NCBI GenBank assembly: GCA_964432595.1
Contig: CAYSOF010000022.1
Location: 55,807 to 119,806 of the forward strand
DNA: 64,000 nt
Direction of reading: 5' to 3'
From: DASYLJ01 sp964432595
GTDB lineage: Bacteria; Desulfobacterota; Binatia; DP-6
Under the pieces are notes generated by a model. That model saw only the letters and a program-made list of their open reading frames with translations, was not told the DNA's origin and did not search any database. Position numbers and translations under genes: made by a program. Shown here piece after piece: positions 7,877-15,968 of the stretch. How positions within the stretch are numbered: the stretch's first letter is position 1; each line of letters opens with the position of its first letter.

Positions 7877-9073
7877 TCAGGGGACGAACGGGTCGCCCAT
7901 CGTGCCGCTCCACGTCCTGGTGCAGAACGGACAGCCCGGCGTCATGACCAACGGCAGCAGACTCCACGTCTGCGTGACGGCGAACGTGCCGTCGGGCTGC
8001 GGGACGCCGTCGATCCGAAGGTTCGCCTCGTAGAGTCCGCCCGGGCACGGGACCTGCGTCGGCGGTCCGATCGCGCTCTGCAGCCGGAACCCGGTGTTGT
8101 TCGTCGTCCCGCTGTAGTTGAACTGGACCAGCCCCATCGCCGTCAGCGCGCTCGCGCCGTTGCGTGAGATCGTGAGCAGGCTCTCGAACGCCGGCGCGGG
8201 ACAGGACTCGGGTCCCGGCGTGCCCGACAACTGCCACGACGCGGCGATGGGCGCACGCGGCTCCCCGGGCTGGCACGCGCCGTCGACACCGCAGCTGCCG
8301 CCGACCATCGGCTCGCCGCCATTGCTGAAGCACTGGTACGCGGCGGCCGTGTAGCCCTCCGCATTGCCGAAGCCCGTCGTGTCGCAGGTCCCGCCGCTCG
8401 CACAGCACAGGACGTCGGGTTCGACGACCATTGGCTCGCAGGTGCCCCCCGCGCCGCACGTCCCGCGGACCGGCTGGTCCGGCGAGCAGCCGAACGACAG
8501 GGTGGACGACAGATACGTCGGGAAGTCGCGGCACACGCCCGCGCCCTGACAGCACCCGATGCCCTGGAGCGCGCATGTCCCCGCGCAATACGGCTGTCCG
8601 TCGCACTGCTCGCCGACCTCGACGATGCCGTTGCCGCAGCTCGACGGCTCGGTACACCCGTCCGCATCGCAGGCGTCGCAGACGCTCGCCGCCGTCCCGA
8701 CGCAGGCGCTGCCGCCACGCGGCGCGCGGCACCGCGCCGCCGTGCGCACCACGGAGCCGCGGGTCACACCCGCCGCGTTCGTCCGACAGCACACCGCGCT
8801 GCCCGGTCGGCCGCACGTCGACTTGGCGGCGCACCGCACGACGGTCCGCAGGCACCCGTCGTTCGCGAGCGCGTCGCGCGCGGCGGTCTTCGCGCAGCGC
8901 TTGTACACCGCCGCGGACGGCGCGCCCCCGCAGTCGCACGCGGACGCGATCGCCGCACGGGCGGTGGCGACGTCGGCGGCGTCGACCCCGCCGGAGTCAC
9001 AGACCGCGCCGGACGTGCCGGCCGTGACGAGGACGCACAAAATCCAGATTGCGAGCGCGACGAGGCTCCGCAT
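7877..9073 (-). CDS. Exported Cys-rich protein with a DUF4215-like repeat, function unknown
   Basis: A 398-residue protein from the ATG at 9073, with GGAG 5 bases upstream and a signal peptide of about 23 residues ending SGA. Residues 25-125 form a Cys-rich segment (CDCGG, RCAAKSTCG, CCRTN, ACVG, VCDACDADGC) that looks like a compact disulfide domain. CGNGIVEVGEQCD near 130 is a short version of the Myxococcus Cys-rich (DUF4215) repeat. The middle carries more paired Cys (CCQG, CCAS). The C-terminal ~110 residues are beta-rich and end in a short Cys pair. No catalytic motif is visible. A disulfide-stabilised surface or secreted protein is the safest description. It lies 96 bases upstream of the sulfatase gene in the same direction. 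Confidence 0.65.
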   Translation of the reverse strand: MRSLVALAIWILCVLVTAGTSGAVCDSGGVDAADVATARAAIASACDCGGAPSAAVYKRCAKTAARDALANDGCLRTVVRCAAKSTCGRPGSAVCCRTNAAGVTRGSVVRTAARCRAPRGGSACVGTAASVCDACDADGCTEPSSCGNGIVEVGEQCDGQPYCAGTCALQGIGCCQGAGVCRDFPTYLSSTLSFGCSPDQPVRGTCGAGGTCEPMVVEPDVLCCASGGTCDTTGFGNAEGYTAAAYQCFSNGGEPMVGGSCGVDGACQPGEPRAPIAASWQLSGTPGPESCPAPAFESLLTISRNGASALTAMGLVQFNYSGTTNNTGFRLQSAIGPPTQVPCPGGLYEANLRIDGVPQPDGTFAVTQTWSLLPLVMTPGCPFCTRTWSGTMGDPFVP

Positions 9074-9159
9074 GGACGCTCCTTTCGGGGTTGGGCGGAC
9101 CGTCCCATGCGCACCCTGCCCCTGTAAAGCGATACGCTCGCGGATCGCCCGTTTTGTCC

Positions 9160-9165
9160 TTGACA
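9160..9165 (+). promoter_or_regulatory. Candidate -35 element (CTTGACA) upstream of the acyl-CoA dehydrogenase
   Basis: A perfect TTGACA, preceded by C, lies 58 bases before the start codon in a 149-bp divergent region. No good TATAAT-like hexamer is found at 16-18 bases. The same CTTGACA string occurs upstream of two other genes here (40439 and 46673). Confidence 0.35.
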
Positions 9166-9222
9166 TGGTGCGGCATAACCGGGTCTCTAGGGGGGTTCTC
9201 ATTCTGAGGGAGGAGCCGCTTC

Positions 9223-11076
9223 ATGTCCGAGGCCGCCATCAACAACTACAAGTACGATCTGCGCGCGATCCAGTTCACGCTCTACGAGCACCTGAACATC
9301 GAGCAGCTCTTCGAGCACGAGCTCTACTCGCACCTGTCGCGCGCGGAGTGCGACGCCGTCATCGAGCAGTGCGCCCGCTTCGCCACCGAGGTGACGGGTC
9401 CGCTGAACGGCCCGGCCGACCGCAAGGCCTGCCGCCTCGAAAACGGCGTGGTGCATACGCCGCCCGGCTTCAAGGACGCCTGGAAGAAGGTCTTCGACCT
9501 CGGCTTCATCTCGTTCGCGATGCCCCAGGAGGCCGGCGGCTTCGGCGGCCCGCACGCGATCGAGGTCATCCTCCAGGAGCTGCAGAGCGGCGCGAACACC
9601 GCCTTCAACATGTACCCGGGCCTCACCCACGGCGCGGCCGACGTGATCCACCACTTCGCGCTGCCCGAGGACAAGGAGCGCTACCTGCCGCACATGCTCG
9701 GCGGACGCTTCGGCGGCACGATGTGCCTCTCCGAGCCGCACGCCGGCTCGGACGTCGGCGCCACCAAGACGAAGGCCAAGCAGATCGAGGGCAACGTCTA
9801 CGCGATCAGCGGCACCAAGTGCTGGATCTCCGCCGGCGATCACGACCTCGCGGAAAACATCATCCACCTGGTGCTCGCCCGCATCGAGGGCGCGCCCGCC
9901 GGTACCAAGGGCCTGTCGCTCTTCATCGTCCCGAAGATCTGGGTGAACGACGACGGCAGCCTCGGCGAGCCGAACGACGTCGTCACCGGCTCGATCGAGC
10001 ACAAGCTCGGCATCAAGGCGTCGGCCACCGCGGTGCTGAACTTCGGCGAGAACGGCAAGTGCCGCGGCATCCTCGTCGGCGGCCAACAGCACCAGGGCAT
10101 CAAGCAGATGTTCCGCATGATGAACAGCTCGCGCATCGCCGTCGGCATCCAGGGCGTCTCGATCGCGTCGACGGCGTTCCTGAACGCGCTGCGCTACGCG
10201 CGCGAGCGGCAGCAGGGCTCGTCGGTGCAGAACTTCAAGGACCCCAACGCGCCGCGCGTCGCGATCATCGACCACTCCGACGTCCGCCGCATGCTCCTCG
10301 AGATGAAGGCGAAGGTCGAAGGCATGCGAACGCTGGCGGTCAAGCTGGCGCTGCACTCCGACCTCGCGCTGGCGCTCGCCAAGAAGGACGCCGGCCAGGC
10401 GGCGTACCACCAGGGCATGGTCGACCTGCTCACGCCGATCGTGAAGGCGTACTGCTCCGATCAGGCCTTCCGCATCACCGAGATGGCCATCCAGACGTAC
10501 GGCGGCGCGGGCTACGTCACCGACAACCCCGTCGAGCAGTACTGCCGCGACGCGAAGATCCTCTCGATCTACGAGGGCACGAACCACATCCAGGCGATGG
10601 ACCTGGTCGCCCGCAAGCTACAGGCGAACGGCGGTCAGAGCTTCGCGGCGTTCCTCGGCGAGATCGCGCAGTTCGTGAAGGACCACGGCAAGACGCCCGG
10701 CATCGCGTCCGAGGTGCAGGCGCTCGGCACGGCGTCGGACGCGCTCCAGCGCGCCGCCGGCGCGCTCATGGAGTTCTTCATGGGCGGCAAGATCGATCAG
10801 GTGACGCTCTTCGCGAACGCCTTCCTGGAGATGATGGCCGAGGTCACCATCGCGAAGCTCCTCCTCGAAGCCGCCGTCATCGCCGAGATGAAGCGGGGCA
10901 ACGAGGGCGACGATCAGAGCCAGGAGGAGTACAACTTCTACGCCGGCAAGGTGATGGCGGCGAAGTTCTACGTGAACAACATCCTGCCCGCCGTCCACTC
11001 GAAGGTCGCGACGATCGCCGCCGGCGACCGTTCGGCGCTCGACGTGGCCGACGGCGCGTTCTCGACGGCCCACTGA
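9223..11076 (+). CDS. Acyl-CoA dehydrogenase, large (~600-residue) family
   Basis: A 617-residue flavoenzyme with a good Shine-Dalgarno (GAGGGAGGAG) before the ATG at 9223. It has the N-terminal helical domain, the FAD/substrate beta domain (MCLSEPHAGSDVG near 163, CWISAG near 197) and the C-terminal helical domain with IYEGTNHIQ, placing the catalytic base at Glu451. About 140 residues follow this motif, matching the extra C-terminal domain of the 'large' acyl-CoA dehydrogenases that include DmdC (methylmercaptopropionyl-CoA dehydrogenase). The reaction is alpha,beta-dehydrogenation of an acyl-CoA with electrons passed to ETF. The acyl group is not predictable from sequence alone. It stands alone between a divergent and a convergent gene. 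Confidence 0.92.
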   Translation: MSEAAINNYKYDLRAIQFTLYEHLNIEQLFEHELYSHLSRAECDAVIEQCARFATEVTGPLNGPADRKACRLENGVVHTPPGFKDAWKKVFDLGFISFAMPQEAGGFGGPHAIEVILQELQSGANTAFNMYPGLTHGAADVIHHFALPEDKERYLPHMLGGRFGGTMCLSEPHAGSDVGATKTKAKQIEGNVYAISGTKCWISAGDHDLAENIIHLVLARIEGAPAGTKGLSLFIVPKIWVNDDGSLGEPNDVVTGSIEHKLGIKASATAVLNFGENGKCRGILVGGQQHQGIKQMFRMMNSSRIAVGIQGVSIASTAFLNALRYARERQQGSSVQNFKDPNAPRVAIIDHSDVRRMLLEMKAKVEGMRTLAVKLALHSDLALALAKKDAGQAAYHQGMVDLLTPIVKAYCSDQAFRITEMAIQTYGGAGYVTDNPVEQYCRDAKILSIYEGTNHIQAMDLVARKLQANGGQSFAAFLGEIAQFVKDHGKTPGIASEVQALGTASDALQRAAGALMEFFMGGKIDQVTLFANAFLEMMAEVTIAKLLLEAAVIAEMKRGNEGDDQSQEEYNFYAGKVMAAKFYVNNILPAVHSKVATIAAGDRSALDVADGAFSTAH

Positions 11077-11100
11077 CCCGCGGACGGCCGCGGGTGGACC

Positions 11101-11895
11101 TCACCGCCCGCGGCCGCCACCCCCGCCGCCGCCGCGGCCACCACCACCGCCTCCGCCGCGGCCTCCGCCGCCACCGCGGCCACCGCGACCTCCACCGCCG
11201 CCGTAGTAACCGCCACCGCGGTGACCGCCGCCCCAGTACCCGCGACCGCCACCCCAGTACCGGCCGCCCCAGTAACGCCGGCCGCCCCAGTAGCCCCAGC
11301 CACGGCCCCAATAGCCGGGCCAGTAGCCGCCCCACCCGCCCCAGCCCCAGTAGGGTCCCCAGTACGGGCCGCCGTAGTAGTACGGCCAGAAGCCGCCGTA
11401 CCCGACGCCCCACCCGCCGTAGCCGTACCCGTAGCCCGGGTCGTAGTAGCCGTCGTCGTAGACGACGACCGGACGGACCGGCCAGAGGTAGACGCTGTCG
11501 GCACGGAGCAGCGGGAAGGTGTAGTCGGAGTCGCCGATGCGGCCCGCGCGCGATCCGTCGATGGTGCCGGTGACGGTGATCTCGCGGTTCGCGGCGTAGA
11601 TCGCCGGATCGTAGAAGCCGCCGCGGCAGGCGATGAAGCGGCCGAACGTCTGATCGGTCCACATCGGCCGCGCGCGACGATCGAGCGGCCGGCTGAGCAC
11701 CTGAAAGCACGTCTCGCCGGCGTCGTTCGTGGTCGTCGACACAAGGGAGCCGCCCCACCGGACGCGCTCGCCGTTGTGGTCGTACTGCTGCGCCTCGCCG
11801 ACGGTCACCTCGGGGAATGCGCCGGCGATCGGCTGCGGCGGCCGCGGACATCCGGCCAGGACGACGGCGAGCAACAGGAGTCCGGCGCGCCACAT
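11101..11895 (-). CDS. Slp-like outer-membrane lipoprotein with Gly/Tyr/Trp/Arg-rich tail
   Basis: A 264-residue protein starting at the ATG at 11895. The signal sequence ends in the lipobox LAGC (Cys at about 17). Residues 20-140 resemble the Slp/YeaY starvation-lipoprotein domain: a region around GERVRWGGSLV, paired Cys in ETCFQVL and ACRGG, then a GTIDGSRAG strand and a LYLWP-type ending. From about 145 the chain is almost only Gly, Tyr, Trp, Pro and Arg (YGYGYGG, YYGGPYWG, YWGGR) and ends in runs of Gly/Arg. This tail is not part of Slp. It starts 2 bases after the stop codon of the release-factor-like gene, so the two genes are co-transcribed. Confidence 0.72.
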   Translation of the reverse strand: MWRAGLLLLAVVLAGCPRPPQPIAGAFPEVTVGEAQQYDHNGERVRWGGSLVSTTTNDAGETCFQVLSRPLDRRARPMWTDQTFGRFIACRGGFYDPAIYAANREITVTGTIDGSRAGRIGDSDYTFPLLRADSVYLWPVRPVVVYDDGYYDPGYGYGYGGWGVGYGGFWPYYYGGPYWGPYWGWGGWGGYWPGYWGRGWGYWGGRRYWGGRYWGGGRGYWGGGHRGGGYYGGGGGRGGRGGGGGRGGGGGGGRGGGGGGGRGR

Positions 11896-11897
11896 GA

Positions 11898-12308
11898 TCA
11901 GTCGTCCCTTCCGACCGGCCGTCGCGACGCCTTCTTCTCGCTCTGCACCCGCTTCCCCTCGAGCATCTTCTCCTTGGCGCGCTTCGACCGTTTGCGCTTC
12001 TGCCGGCGGACGCGCTCGATCTCCTGCTCGCGCCGGCTGGCACGACCGAGACGGTCGGCCTCGATCTTCTCGAGGAGGAGACGGCGGGCGAGGAAGCGGT
12101 TCATCGCCTGCGTGCGCGCTTCCTGGCACTTCACCGCGAACCCGCTCGGCACATGGCGTAGGACGACGCAGGTCGCGACCTTGTTCACGTTCTGGCCGCC
12201 CTTGCCGCCCGAGCGCACGAAGCGCTCCTCGAGGTCGTCGTCGCGGATGCCGAGCGCCGCCATCCGCTCGCGGAGCATGCGCTCCTTGTCTGCCGTCACC
12301 GGGAACAT
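11898..12308 (-). CDS. Peptide chain release factor-like protein (RF-1 domain, GGQ)
   Basis: A 136-residue protein with the ATG at 12308. An RF-1-type domain carries RSGGKGGQNVNK (about residues 33-44), the GGQ loop that promotes peptidyl-tRNA hydrolysis on the ribosome. The C-terminal third is very basic (repeated Arg/Lys), as in ArfB and the C12orf65/mtRF-R group. It lacks the codon-recognition domains of RF1 and RF2. Rescue of stalled ribosomes or release of peptidyl-tRNA is the likely role. A longer in-frame start at 12401 would overlap the terminator hairpin and adds no conserved sequence. Confidence 0.82.
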   Translation of the reverse strand: MFPVTADKERMLRERMAALGIRDDDLEERFVRSGGKGGQNVNKVATCVVLRHVPSGFAVKCQEARTQAMNRFLARRLLLEKIEADRLGRASRREQEIERVRRQKRKRSKRAKEKMLEGKRVQSEKKASRRPVGRDD

Positions 12309-12370
12309 GGGTCTCCGTCGAGGGTACGCGCGACCAGCGTCCGTGACCAGCCGTATCGACGGAGCAACCA

Positions 12371-12400
12371 TGGCCGCGTCCCCAAACCGGGACGCGGCCA
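12371..12400 (-). terminator. GC hairpin downstream of the PQQ propeller gene
   Basis: TGGCCGCGTCCC, a 6-base CAAACC loop, then GGGACGCGGCCA: a perfect 12-bp stem that begins 13 bases beyond the stop codon of the gene ending at 12413. There is no U-tract. It would separate that gene from the release-factor-like gene ahead. Confidence 0.65.
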
Positions 12401-12412
12401 CCGGTTACGCTC

Positions 12413-14239
12413 TCAGGATCCGGGGACGATCTTGTAGACCTCGCCCTGGCCCATGCTGCCGCCGCCGTAGTCGACGACGTACAGCTCGCCGCGCGCGTCC
12501 TCGCCGAACGAGCTGACGCCGCCGATCGACAGGCCGCCGCCCGGGGCGACGTCCGCGGTGCGGTTCTGCTGATTCTGCGCGACGCCGCCCACCACGCCGT
12601 TGAACGTGCGGATGAACGCGGAGCAGATGTCCGAGTAGAAGTACGTGCCGTGCAGGTCCGGCATGGCGCAGCCGCGGTAGACGAAGCCGCCGGTGACCGA
12701 GCAGCCCTGGCCGTGGTTGTAGGTCAAGACCGGGAAGGTGAAGCCGGTCGGCGGGCTCGGACAAGACATCGCGGGCGGCGTCGGCTCGAAGCAGGCGTTG
12801 CCTTCGAAGACGTCCCAGCCGTAGTTCTCGCCGCCCGTGCTCGACGCCGGGGTGACGTTCACTTCCTCCCACGTGTTCTGGCCGACGTCGGCGATGTAGA
12901 GGTCGCCGGTGCCGCGATCGAAGCTGAAGCGGAACGGGTTGCGGAGCCCCTTCGCCCAGATCTCGTCGAGCGGGTCGCCCGCGCCGACGTAGGGGTTCGT
13001 CGGCGGGATCGCGTACATCGGGGCGTCGACGTCGATGCGCAGCATCTTGCCGAGCAGCTGCCCGTCGTCCTGCGCGCGCTCGTTCGGGTCGCCGCCGCTG
13101 CCGCCGTCGCCCATGCCGACGTACAGGTAGCCGTCGGGGCCGAAGACGAGCTGCCCGCCGTTGTGGTTCGAGAAGTCCTGCTCGATCGTCAGGATCGCCA
13201 GGCCCGTCGGATTCGCGACGTCGGGGTCGCCGCTCACCGTGTAGCGGCGGATCTCGGTGTCGCCCGCGTTGTTCGTGACGTTCACGTAGAACGTGCCGTT
13301 GGTCTCGTAGTCCGGGTCGAACGCCAGGCCGAGGAGCCCGCGCTCGCCGCAGCACGACACCTCGTCCTCGATGTCGAGGAACGGCGTCGGCAGGAGCACG
13401 CCGTTCTTCAGGATGCGGATGAAGCCGTCCTGCTCGGAGATGAAGAGGCGGCTCGGGTCGAGCCGCGGCGCGGTGATGTGCAGCGGCCGCGTGAGCCCCG
13501 AGGCGACGCGGATGCCGTCGAGTCCGGTGCCCGGCGTGCTCGCGACGCCCTCGCAGACCGCCGACGTGTCCTCGAGCGTGCACGTCGACGAGCAGCCGTC
13601 GCCGTCGGCGGTACCGCCGTCGTCGCATTCCTCGTCGTCTTCCGCGACGCCGTTGCCGCAGTCGGTCGGCGCCGGCGGGCCGCACGACGCGGGCGCTGCG
13701 GCGTTCTTCGCCTTCACGAGACCCGGCACGTTCTGCGTGAACGTCGAGAACCGCGCGCAGTAGGTATCGTCGCCGATCGTGAGCGCGACGTCGACCGCGC
13801 CCTGCGGCTGCGTGATCGCGTACGTCCAGTCGGAGCCGCCGCCCGAGATCGACAGCGTGCCGCCGTTGTTACCCGGCTTGATCACGACGGTCTTCACGCC
13901 GTCGGCGCGTGCCTTGTCGATGAACTTGTAGCCCTTGCTGCCCGCCGGATTGCCGAGGCCCTTCCACAGGTTCGCCGGCAGCGAGATCGGGCCCGCGGCA
14001 CCGTCGCTGGGATTCGCGCCGCGCACCTCGAGCGTCGCGCCCACGCTCGTGGGGTCGTCGCCGGTCGACGTGACGATCGCGGGGTCCTTCGCAGCTTTGA
14101 ACTTCACCGCGTTGCCGTTGGGGTTGGCCGGATCCTTCAGGGTGAGGCTGTCGCCGGCCACCGGACGGTCGGCCGCGATGACGGACGCCGACAGCAGGGC
14201 GAGCGTGACGAACGACGCAACGCGGACGAGTGCGTACAT
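12413..14239 (-). CDS. Exported PQQ-type sugar dehydrogenase (glucose/sorbosone dehydrogenase family)
   Basis: A 608-residue protein; the ATG at 14239 has GGAGGGG upstream and is followed by a signal peptide of about 23 residues. Residues 30-185 are the Lys/Gly-rich beta module shared with other exported proteins here (LTLKDP at its start, GYKFID, DDTYCARF at its end), at the N-terminus in this case. Residues 193-222 are a full DUF4215 Cys-rich repeat (CGNG, EECDDG, GDGCSSTC). Residues 230-608 are a six-bladed propeller of the soluble glucose/sorbosone dehydrogenase type, with GLLGLAFDPDY, HNGGQLVFGPDG and GMGDGGSGGDP. The family oxidises aldoses with PQQ; many environmental members have no known substrate. 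Divergent from the ABC-class ATPase gene. Confidence 0.82.
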   Translation of the reverse strand: MYALVRVASFVTLALLSASVIAADRPVAGDSLTLKDPANPNGNAVKFKAAKDPAIVTSTGDDPTSVGATLEVRGANPSDGAAGPISLPANLWKGLGNPAGSKGYKFIDKARADGVKTVVIKPGNNGGTLSISGGGSDWTYAITQPQGAVDVALTIGDDTYCARFSTFTQNVPGLVKAKNAAAPASCGPPAPTDCGNGVAEDDEECDDGGTADGDGCSSTCTLEDTSAVCEGVASTPGTGLDGIRVASGLTRPLHITAPRLDPSRLFISEQDGFIRILKNGVLLPTPFLDIEDEVSCCGERGLLGLAFDPDYETNGTFYVNVTNNAGDTEIRRYTVSGDPDVANPTGLAILTIEQDFSNHNGGQLVFGPDGYLYVGMGDGGSGGDPNERAQDDGQLLGKMLRIDVDAPMYAIPPTNPYVGAGDPLDEIWAKGLRNPFRFSFDRGTGDLYIADVGQNTWEEVNVTPASSTGGENYGWDVFEGNACFEPTPPAMSCPSPPTGFTFPVLTYNHGQGCSVTGGFVYRGCAMPDLHGTYFYSDICSAFIRTFNGVVGGVAQNQQNRTADVAPGGGLSIGGVSSFGEDARGELYVVDYGGGSMGQGEVYKIVPGS

Positions 14240-14318
14240 GTGGGGTCCCCTCCGAGTCCGGGTCATACTGGCCGACCCTTTCGTGGTCAACGTACTTTTC
14301 GTCTAAGGTCCTCTGCGC

Positions 14319-15968
14319 ATGTCGCTGCTGGCGCAGGCCGCAACGCGCCTCGACGGGCGGCCCTATCCCGCCTATCGCGATCTCGCAGCGCGTCCCTGGC
14401 CCGTCGCCGACGCTACGCTCACGGTGGAGCACGTCCAGCCCGATCCGTTCGCCGGGCCGAGCCGGCTCCGGGTCGATCTGACACCGGATGCGGCGGCGCT
14501 CCCCGTCGTGCCGTCCGATGCCGACGGCCGGCGCGCCGTCGCGGACTTCCTCCATCGCGCGCTCGCGCGGCGGCTCGACGGCCGTGACCTGGCGGTGGCT
14601 CCCCCCGGCGCCGAAGTGCTCGAGCGCACCGCGGTCGTGGTCCGTCCCGACGGCGGGGTCGTCCTGCGGCTGACGGCCGACCTGCCCGCCGCGCGCCGCC
14701 GTATCCGCGGGCACGCCGCCGCCGCGCTCCTCGCGGAGACCCTGCCCGCCGCGATCGCCGACGCCGTCGTGCGGCTCGACGCGGCCGCGCTCGTGGCGCA
14801 CGTCGCCGCCGTCGCGGACCAGGTCGCGCTCCGCGCCGCCCTGGGCGCGCACGGGCTCGTCGCCTTCCTCGCCGACGGCAGCATCCTGCCCCGCCGGAGC
14901 GGGATCGCCCCGGCGCCGCTGCCCGACGCCGTCCCGTTCGTCGCGCCCGCCCCTCTCGCCGTGACGCTCGTCGCGCCGCACGCCGGGCCCTTGCGCGGCC
15001 TCGGCATTCCCGCGGGTGTCACCGTCGTCTGCGGCGGCGGCTACCATGGCAAGTCGACGCTGCTCGACGCGGTGGCGCGAGGCGTCTACGACCATCCACC
15101 CGGCGACGGCCGCGAGCGATGCGTCGCCGTGGACACGGCGGTCCACGTGCGCGCCGAGGACGGCCGCGCGGTCCGCGGCGTCGACCTGCGTCCCTTCATC
15201 CGCACGCTGCCCCTCGGCCGATCGACGGCGTGCTTCGACACCGACGACGCCTCGGGCAGCACGTCGCAGGCGGCCGCGATCGTCGAGGCGCTGGAGGCGG
15301 GCGCGCGCGTCCTCGTCGTCGACGAGGACACGGCCGCGAGCAACTTCATGGTGCGGGACGCGCGCATGCGCCGGCTGATCGCCGGCGACGGCGAGCCGAT
15401 CACGCCCTTCGTCGATCGCGTGCGCCAGCTGTGGGACACGCACGGCGTGTCGTCCGTGCTCGTGGTCGGCGGCGCCGGCGACTGGCTGGACGTCGCCGAC
15501 ACGGTCGTCCGCATGGCGGACTACCGCCCGCACGACGCGGCGCCGGCCGCGCGCGCGGTCGTCGCCGAGATGCCGCTCGGCGACGCCGCGCCGCGACCGC
15601 CCGGCCCGTGGCCCGCGGCGACGCCGCGCATCCCCGATCCGGCCTCGCTCGACCCCGGCCGTCGCGTCCGTGCGCACCGGACGCACACCATCGCGTTCGG
15701 CGACGACGAGATCGACGTCTCGCTCCTGGCCCAGCTCGTCGAGCCGGCGCAGGCACGCTTCGTCGGCGACGCGCTGCGCGTGCTGGCGTGCGAGCTCGCC
15801 GACGGCCGTCGCGACGTGCCGGCGCTGCTCGACGCGCTCGATGCCCGCGCGCTCGACGCCATCGCGGCGCCGACGTTCGGCGACCGGGCGCGGGCGCGGC
15901 GCTTCGAAGTCGCCGCCGCCCTGAACCGCTTGCGCGCGCTGCGCTGCCGCCGTAGCGGAGACCGCTGA
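14319..15968 (+). CDS. ABC-class predicted ATPase (COG3044 family)
   Basis: A 549-residue soluble protein. Residues 1-235 are the family-specific N-terminal region, where RLRVDL begins an Asp/Arg-rich lid. The Walker A loop GGGYHGKSTLL lies near 237-247, and the Walker B/DE segment RVLVVDEDTAASNF near 329-342. The order of motifs and the GYHGKST form match the 'predicted ATPase of the ABC class' group, which is widespread but uncharacterised and has no membrane partner. The stop codon overlaps the start of the next gene (TGATG), so the two are translated as a coupled pair. Confidence 0.85.
   Translation: MSLLAQAATRLDGRPYPAYRDLAARPWPVADATLTVEHVQPDPFAGPSRLRVDLTPDAAALPVVPSDADGRRAVADFLHRALARRLDGRDLAVAPPGAEVLERTAVVVRPDGGVVLRLTADLPAARRRIRGHAAAALLAETLPAAIADAVVRLDAAALVAHVAAVADQVALRAALGAHGLVAFLADGSILPRRSGIAPAPLPDAVPFVAPAPLAVTLVAPHAGPLRGLGIPAGVTVVCGGGYHGKSTLLDAVARGVYDHPPGDGRERCVAVDTAVHVRAEDGRAVRGVDLRPFIRTLPLGRSTACFDTDDASGSTSQAAAIVEALEAGARVLVVDEDTAASNFMVRDARMRRLIAGDGEPITPFVDRVRQLWDTHGVSSVLVVGGAGDWLDVADTVVRMADYRPHDAAPAARAVVAEMPLGDAAPRPPGPWPAATPRIPDPASLDPGRRVRAHRTHTIAFGDDEIDVSLLAQLVEPAQARFVGDALRVLACELADGRRDVPALLDALDARALDAIAAPTFGDRARARRFEVAAALNRLRALRCRRSGDR

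Noticed and set aside
6057..8939. A 960-codon open frame on the minus strand, overlapping the sulfatase and Cys-rich genes
   Set aside because: Its translation is Arg/Gly/Pro-rich with no motif; in such GC-rich DNA long shadow frames are expected. The sulfatase frame has clear active-site motifs.
8559..11573. A 1004-codon plus-strand frame over the acyl-CoA dehydrogenase
   Set aside because: It is a shifted frame of the dehydrogenase gene with Arg-rich low-complexity translation and no domain.
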